From positions 124,001 to 188,000 of the forward strand of contig CAVPCW010000011.1 of assembly GCA_963702555.1 (NCBI GenBank): 64,000 nt of DNA, in the 5' to 3' direction. The notes beneath the pieces are model-generated. The model ran no database searches, had not been told where the DNA came from, and was given only the letters and a program-made list of their open reading frames with translations. Positions 61,449-64,000 of the stretch are shown here, one piece after another. Source of the stretch: CAMFLJ01 sp963702555. GTDB lineage: Bacteria > Actinomycetota > Acidimicrobiia > Acidimicrobiales > Acidimicrobilacustridaceae. A program made the translations under genes and the position numbers. Position 1 is the stretch's first letter; every line of letters begins with the position of its first letter.

Positions 61449-62411
61449 GTGCGCATCACCGTCACCGGCATGGGAGGCGAGCTCGGCACCCGTGTCGCGC
61501 TCCTGCTCGAGGCCCGCGACGACGTGAGCGCCATCATGGGCGTCGACCTCGAGCCGCCCCGCCGCCACCTCCGGCGCGCCGAGTACCACCGGGTCGACCC
61601 CCGCGACCGCGACCGGATGGTGTCGACCATCGCCGCCTTCGCCCCGACCGTGCTGGTGCACCTCGGCGTGTACGAGCCCCACGCCCGCTCGGGCCCGACC
61701 AGCGCCACGACCCGCACCGCGGTGGGCACCATCGCCGCTCTCGACGCCTGCCTCGACGCCGGCACCCTCGAGGCCGTGGTCGTCCGTTCCGGCATCGAGG
61801 TCTACGGCCGCGGGCCCGGGACGCCGGTGCGCCCCGACGAGTCCGTGGCCCCCGACCCCACCTCGCCGTTCGGTGAGTCGCTCCTGCACGCCGAGCGCGT
61901 CGCCGTCGACGGAGGCGCCAAGGCCGGCGTGCCCGTCTCGCTGCTGCGCTGCGCCCCGGTGGTCGGCCCGCACTTCCCGAGCCCGCTCGGCCGGGTGCTG
62001 CGGCTGCCGGCGGTGCCGGTGCCGCTGTTCGGCTCGGCCCGGTTCTGCGTCCTGCACCAGGAGGACGCCGCTGCCGCCATCGCCGCGGCCGTGACCCGCC
62101 GACCCGACGGCCCCGTCAACGTGGTGGGCAGCGGAGCCGTGTCGGCCATGGAGGCCGTGCGCCTGGGTGGTGGCGTGCCGATGCCGACGTGGGGGCCGGG
62201 CTGGCGCTTCGCCGCCGTGGCCACCGAGATCGCCGGTGCACCCCTGCCCGACCACGTGATCGAGCTGCTCACCCGGGGTCGCCTCGCCGACGGCGACCGG
62301 GTGCAGGAGCTGCTCGGGTTCAGCCCCGTGCACACCACCCCCGAGGTCGTGGGCAGCCTGCACGCATGGGCGTCGCTGCAGCCCGGCTCCTCGGCCCGTC
62401 CGGCCGCCTGA
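61449..62411 (+). CDS. NAD-dependent epimerase/dehydratase-family (extended SDR) protein without the YxxxK pair
   Basis: A 320-residue extended SDR. The nucleotide motif is ITVTGMGGELGTRVALLLEA and a VRSGIEVYG strand is present. Where active members have YxxxK, this one reads SPFGESLLHAERV, so Tyr is Phe and Lys is Leu. The protein should bind NAD(P) but probably not catalyse a typical redox step. A similar atypical class with regulatory or scaffold roles is known. It starts 8 bp after coaX and ends the cofactor superoperon. It is followed by a large palindrome. Confidence 0.75.
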   Translation: MRITVTGMGGELGTRVALLLEARDDVSAIMGVDLEPPRRHLRRAEYHRVDPRDRDRMVSTIAAFAPTVLVHLGVYEPHARSGPTSATTRTAVGTIAALDACLDAGTLEAVVVRSGIEVYGRGPGTPVRPDESVAPDPTSPFGESLLHAERVAVDGGAKAGVPVSLLRCAPVVGPHFPSPLGRVLRLPAVPVPLFGSARFCVLHQEDAAAAIAAAVTRRPDGPVNVVGSGAVSAMEAVRLGGGVPMPTWGPGWRFAAVATEIAGAPLPDHVIELLTRGRLADGDRVQELLGFSPVHTTPEVVGSLHAWASLQPGSSARPAA

Positions 62412-62418
62412 CCCCCTC

Positions 62419-62470
62419 CGAACTGGTTGTGGATCTGCACGCCAGAGCGTGCGGATCCACAACCAGTTCG
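62419..62470. repeat. 52-bp palindrome, 23-bp arms with one mismatch
   Basis: Left arm 62420-62442 starts GAACTGGTTGTGGATC; right arm 62447-62469 is its reverse complement except for one T/C position. The loop is CAGA (62443-62446). One further C-G pair closes the base. It follows the epimerase stop by 8 bp and lies before the hydrolase gene. It can act as a terminator or be a mobile palindromic element; no T-tract is seen. Confidence 0.75.
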
Positions 62471-62549
62471 AGGTCTGGGGCCTTCCGGCTCTGTCATCGC
62501 GGACCAACGGCGGCGCGGAGACACCCCTCGGGCGGACCAGAATGGAGCT

Positions 62550-63377
62550 GTGCCCCACGTGATCGCGTCCGACGGCGCGCGCATCGCCTACGACACCTTC
62601 GGCCGGGCCGAGGGTGAGCCACTCCTGCTGCTGCAGGGCCTCGGTGCCGATGGCCGGGGCTGGATCCGCCAGCGCCGGGCGATGGGCGAGCGCTACCGCT
62701 GCATCGCCGTCGACAACCGGGGGGTGGGTCGCTCCGACGTCCCCGAGGGCCCGTACGACCTCGAGGTCATGGCCGCCGACGCCGTGGCCGTCCTCGACGA
62801 CCTCGGTGTCGAGTCGGCCCACGTCATGGGCGCCTCGATGGGCGGGATCATGAGCCAGATCCTCGGGGTGCGCCACCAGGAGCGGGTGCGCTCGCTCACC
62901 CTGGCCTGCACCGGCTGCCACCACCTGCAGTGGCGCCGCGACCTGCTCGCCGAGTGGGGCGACCTGGCCCGAACCAAGGGCATGCGGTCCGTCGTCGACG
63001 AGGCCTCCAGCTGGCTGGTGGGCCCCCGGGCGCGGGTGCGCTTCTGGCCGGTCATCGGCTGGCTCGGTCCGTTGGCCCTCCAGGTGAAGGCGGAGGCCTT
63101 CGCCGCCCAGATCGACGCCATCCTCGCCCTCGACGACCACCTGCGGTTCGAGCTCGAGCAGGTGAAGGTGCCGACGCTCGTGATCGTCGGCAGCCAGGAC
63201 ATCCTCACCCCGATCGGCGACAGCGAGCTGATCCACGAGCTCATCCCCGACTCCGAGCTCGTGATCGTCACCGGTGCCGCCCACGGGTTCATGGTCGAGC
63301 ACGCCGGCTCGTTCAACCGTGGCGTGCGGGGCTTCCTCGACCGCGTCACCGCCGACGACGACCCCGACCCCGCCTGA
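62550..63377 (+). CDS. Alpha/beta-hydrolase fold protein
   Basis: A 275-residue serine hydrolase. Oxyanion strand LLLLQGLGADGRGWIRQRRA, NRGVGRSDVPEGPYDLEVMA, nucleophile elbow MGASMGGIMSQILG (Ser in GASMGG), Asp in IVGSQDILTPIGDS, and His in GAAHGFMVEHAG make up the triad. It resembles pimeloyl-ester or 3-oxoadipate enol-lactonase-type enzymes. Substrate unknown. GTG 62550 has a GGAG site close by and CAGAAT 6 nt upstream of it. Confidence 0.85.
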   Translation: MPHVIASDGARIAYDTFGRAEGEPLLLLQGLGADGRGWIRQRRAMGERYRCIAVDNRGVGRSDVPEGPYDLEVMAADAVAVLDDLGVESAHVMGASMGGIMSQILGVRHQERVRSLTLACTGCHHLQWRRDLLAEWGDLARTKGMRSVVDEASSWLVGPRARVRFWPVIGWLGPLALQVKAEAFAAQIDAILALDDHLRFELEQVKVPTLVIVGSQDILTPIGDSELIHELIPDSELVIVTGAAHGFMVEHAGSFNRGVRGFLDRVTADDDPDPA

Positions 63378-63380
63378 ACG

Positions 63381-63430
63381 GAAAGCTGGCTCAGGTCGTC
63401 CAGCCGGCTGTATCTGGTGAGCCACCTTTC
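63381..63430. repeat. Palindromic repeat unit, copy 1
   Basis: A 50-bp unit whose ends GAAAGCTGGCTCA and TGAGCCACCTTTC are inverted repeats with one mismatch. It begins 3 bp after the hydrolase stop. It is 45/50 identical to copy 2. Confidence 0.8.
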
Positions 63431-63441
63431 GGCGGACCTGG

Positions 63442-63491
63442 GAAAGCTGGCTCACGTCGTCCAGCCGGCCGAAGCCGGTGAGCCACCTTTC
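63442..63491. repeat. Palindromic repeat unit, copy 2
   Basis: A 50-bp unit 11 bp after copy 1 (61-bp period). It has the same outer arms plus an inner stem CCGGC-CGAA-GCCGG. The two copies separate convergent genes and may terminate both; the tandem structure suggests a REP/MITE-like element. Confidence 0.8.
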
Positions 63492-63505
63492 GGGGGTGGG
63501 GTGGC

Positions 63506-64000
63506 TCAGGCGGCGGCGTTGACGGTGCCGAGCAGGTGCTCGGCGGCGGCCTCGAGGGCCGTGGTGGCCTCGGTGCCGGCGTAGGGGGCCAGCGCCTTCT
63601 GGCCCTCCTCGACGAACGTGCGGGCCGTGTCGAGCGACGACTTCACGGCCGGGGTGGCCCGCAGCAGCACGCGGGCGGCGGTCAGTGCCTCGACGTCGTC
63701 GACCGGCTCGATGGAGCCGTCGGTGGGGCGGAGGCGGGCCAGCAGATCGGTGAGCTCTGCGGCCGAGGAGCCCCCGGCGGCCAGCGTGCGGATCACCGGG
63801 AGGGTGTAGGTGCCCTCGACGAGGTCGTGGCCGGCGGGCTTGCCCAGCTCCTCGTCGGTGGAGGTGACGTCGAGCAGGTCGTCGACGATCTGGAACGCCA
63901 TGCCGAAGCTGCGACCGAAGGTCGGTGAGGGCGTCGATCTGCGGGCGGGGCAGCTCGGAGACGATGCCGCCGATGCGGCAGGCGGTGCCGAGCAGCGAGG
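63506..64000 (-). CDS. Polyprenyl diphosphate synthase, C-terminal part (5' end outside window; one +1 insertion)
   Basis: Trans-isoprenyl chain-elongating enzyme (heptaprenyl/octaprenyl type). The second Asp-rich motif is MAFQIVDDLLDVTSTDEELG, followed by KPAGHDLVEGTYTLPVIRTL. Upstream SLLGTACRIGGIVSELPRPQ is helix F/G. These lie in different frames; deleting C 63920 joins ALTD to FGRSFGMAFQIV. About 164 codons are visible. It would produce the menaquinone side chain. The first Asp-rich motif lies beyond the window edge. Confidence 0.87.
   Translation of the reverse strand, partial: PRCSAPPAASAASSPSCPARRSTPSPTFGRSFGMAFQIVDDLLDVTSTDEELGKPAGHDLVEGTYTLPVIRTLAAGGSSAAELTDLLARLRPTDGSIEPVDDVEALTAARVLLRATPAVKSSLDTARTFVEEGQKALAPYAGTEATTALEAAAEHLLGTVNAAA

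Overview
The window is a very GC-rich chromosomal segment of an actinomycete. Markers for that are an S-(hydroxymethyl)mycothiol dehydrogenase, a SigR/RsrA-like pair, an F420-type oxidoreductase, a GlnE with both nucleotidyltransferase halves, a tad pilus locus preceded by a HAD/Ssd pair as in mycobacteria, and the order DUF2342 protease, tilS, hpt, folE-folP-folB-folK, DUF2520, panC, panD, coaX. The many acyl-CoA dehydrogenases and SDRs and the general style suggest the class Acidimicrobiia, but that is an inference. Genes are packed tightly, with ATGA, GTGA or TTGA stop/start overlaps inside operons, and no stretch above 300 bp lacks a gene.

Layout. 1-3.2 kb: a minus-strand operon of MarR regulator, DegT-family PLP/PMP enzyme and two SDRs. 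3.3-7.8 kb: a lysine-rich microprotein, a GAP-family membrane protein, a secreted HNH lipoprotein, a CoA-binding protein, a nitroreductase and an amidohydrolase. 7.8-14.1 kb: glnE and nadE diverge from an 84-bp region; then an unknown protein and a principal-type sigma factor. 14.1-18.7 kb: a membrane protein, a PAS-GGDEF diguanylate cyclase, and the mycothiol-linked formaldehyde detoxification pair. 18.7-23.8 kb: HAD phosphatase and the tad (Flp) locus. 23.8-27.1 kb: an MrfA-like helicase and a STAS/HATPase partner-switch pair. 27.2-33.4 kb: the complete mrpABCDEFG Na+/H+ antiporter operon. 33.4-43.3 kb: acyl-CoA dehydrogenase, cupin, topA, MFS transporter, tmk, holB, O-methyltransferase, adenosine/adenine deaminase. 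43.4-49.3 kb: tRNA-Thr(CGU), an acyl-CoA dehydrogenase/SDR pair, a CoxL-like molybdenum hydroxylase, an F420-type reductase and an Anbu-like proteasomal protease. 49.3-62.4 kb: sigR/rsrA, then a cofactor superoperon covering tRNA-Ile lysidine synthesis, purine salvage, folate, pantothenate, NAD and the first step of CoA synthesis. 62.4-64 kb: palindromic repeats around an alpha/beta hydrolase, and a truncated polyprenyl diphosphate synthase.

Two properties cut across the window. First, many genes seem to be transcribed as leaderless mRNAs: a TANNNT hexamer ends 6-8 nt before the start codon in at least eleven places. Second, many essential genes are broken by single-base indels. About 21 are +1 insertions and only 2-3 are deletions, and more than half fall in 49.7-52.1 kb. 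This looks like residual sequencing or consensus error rather than biology. Where the corrected reading is clear, the gene is annotated over its full span and the insertion position is given.
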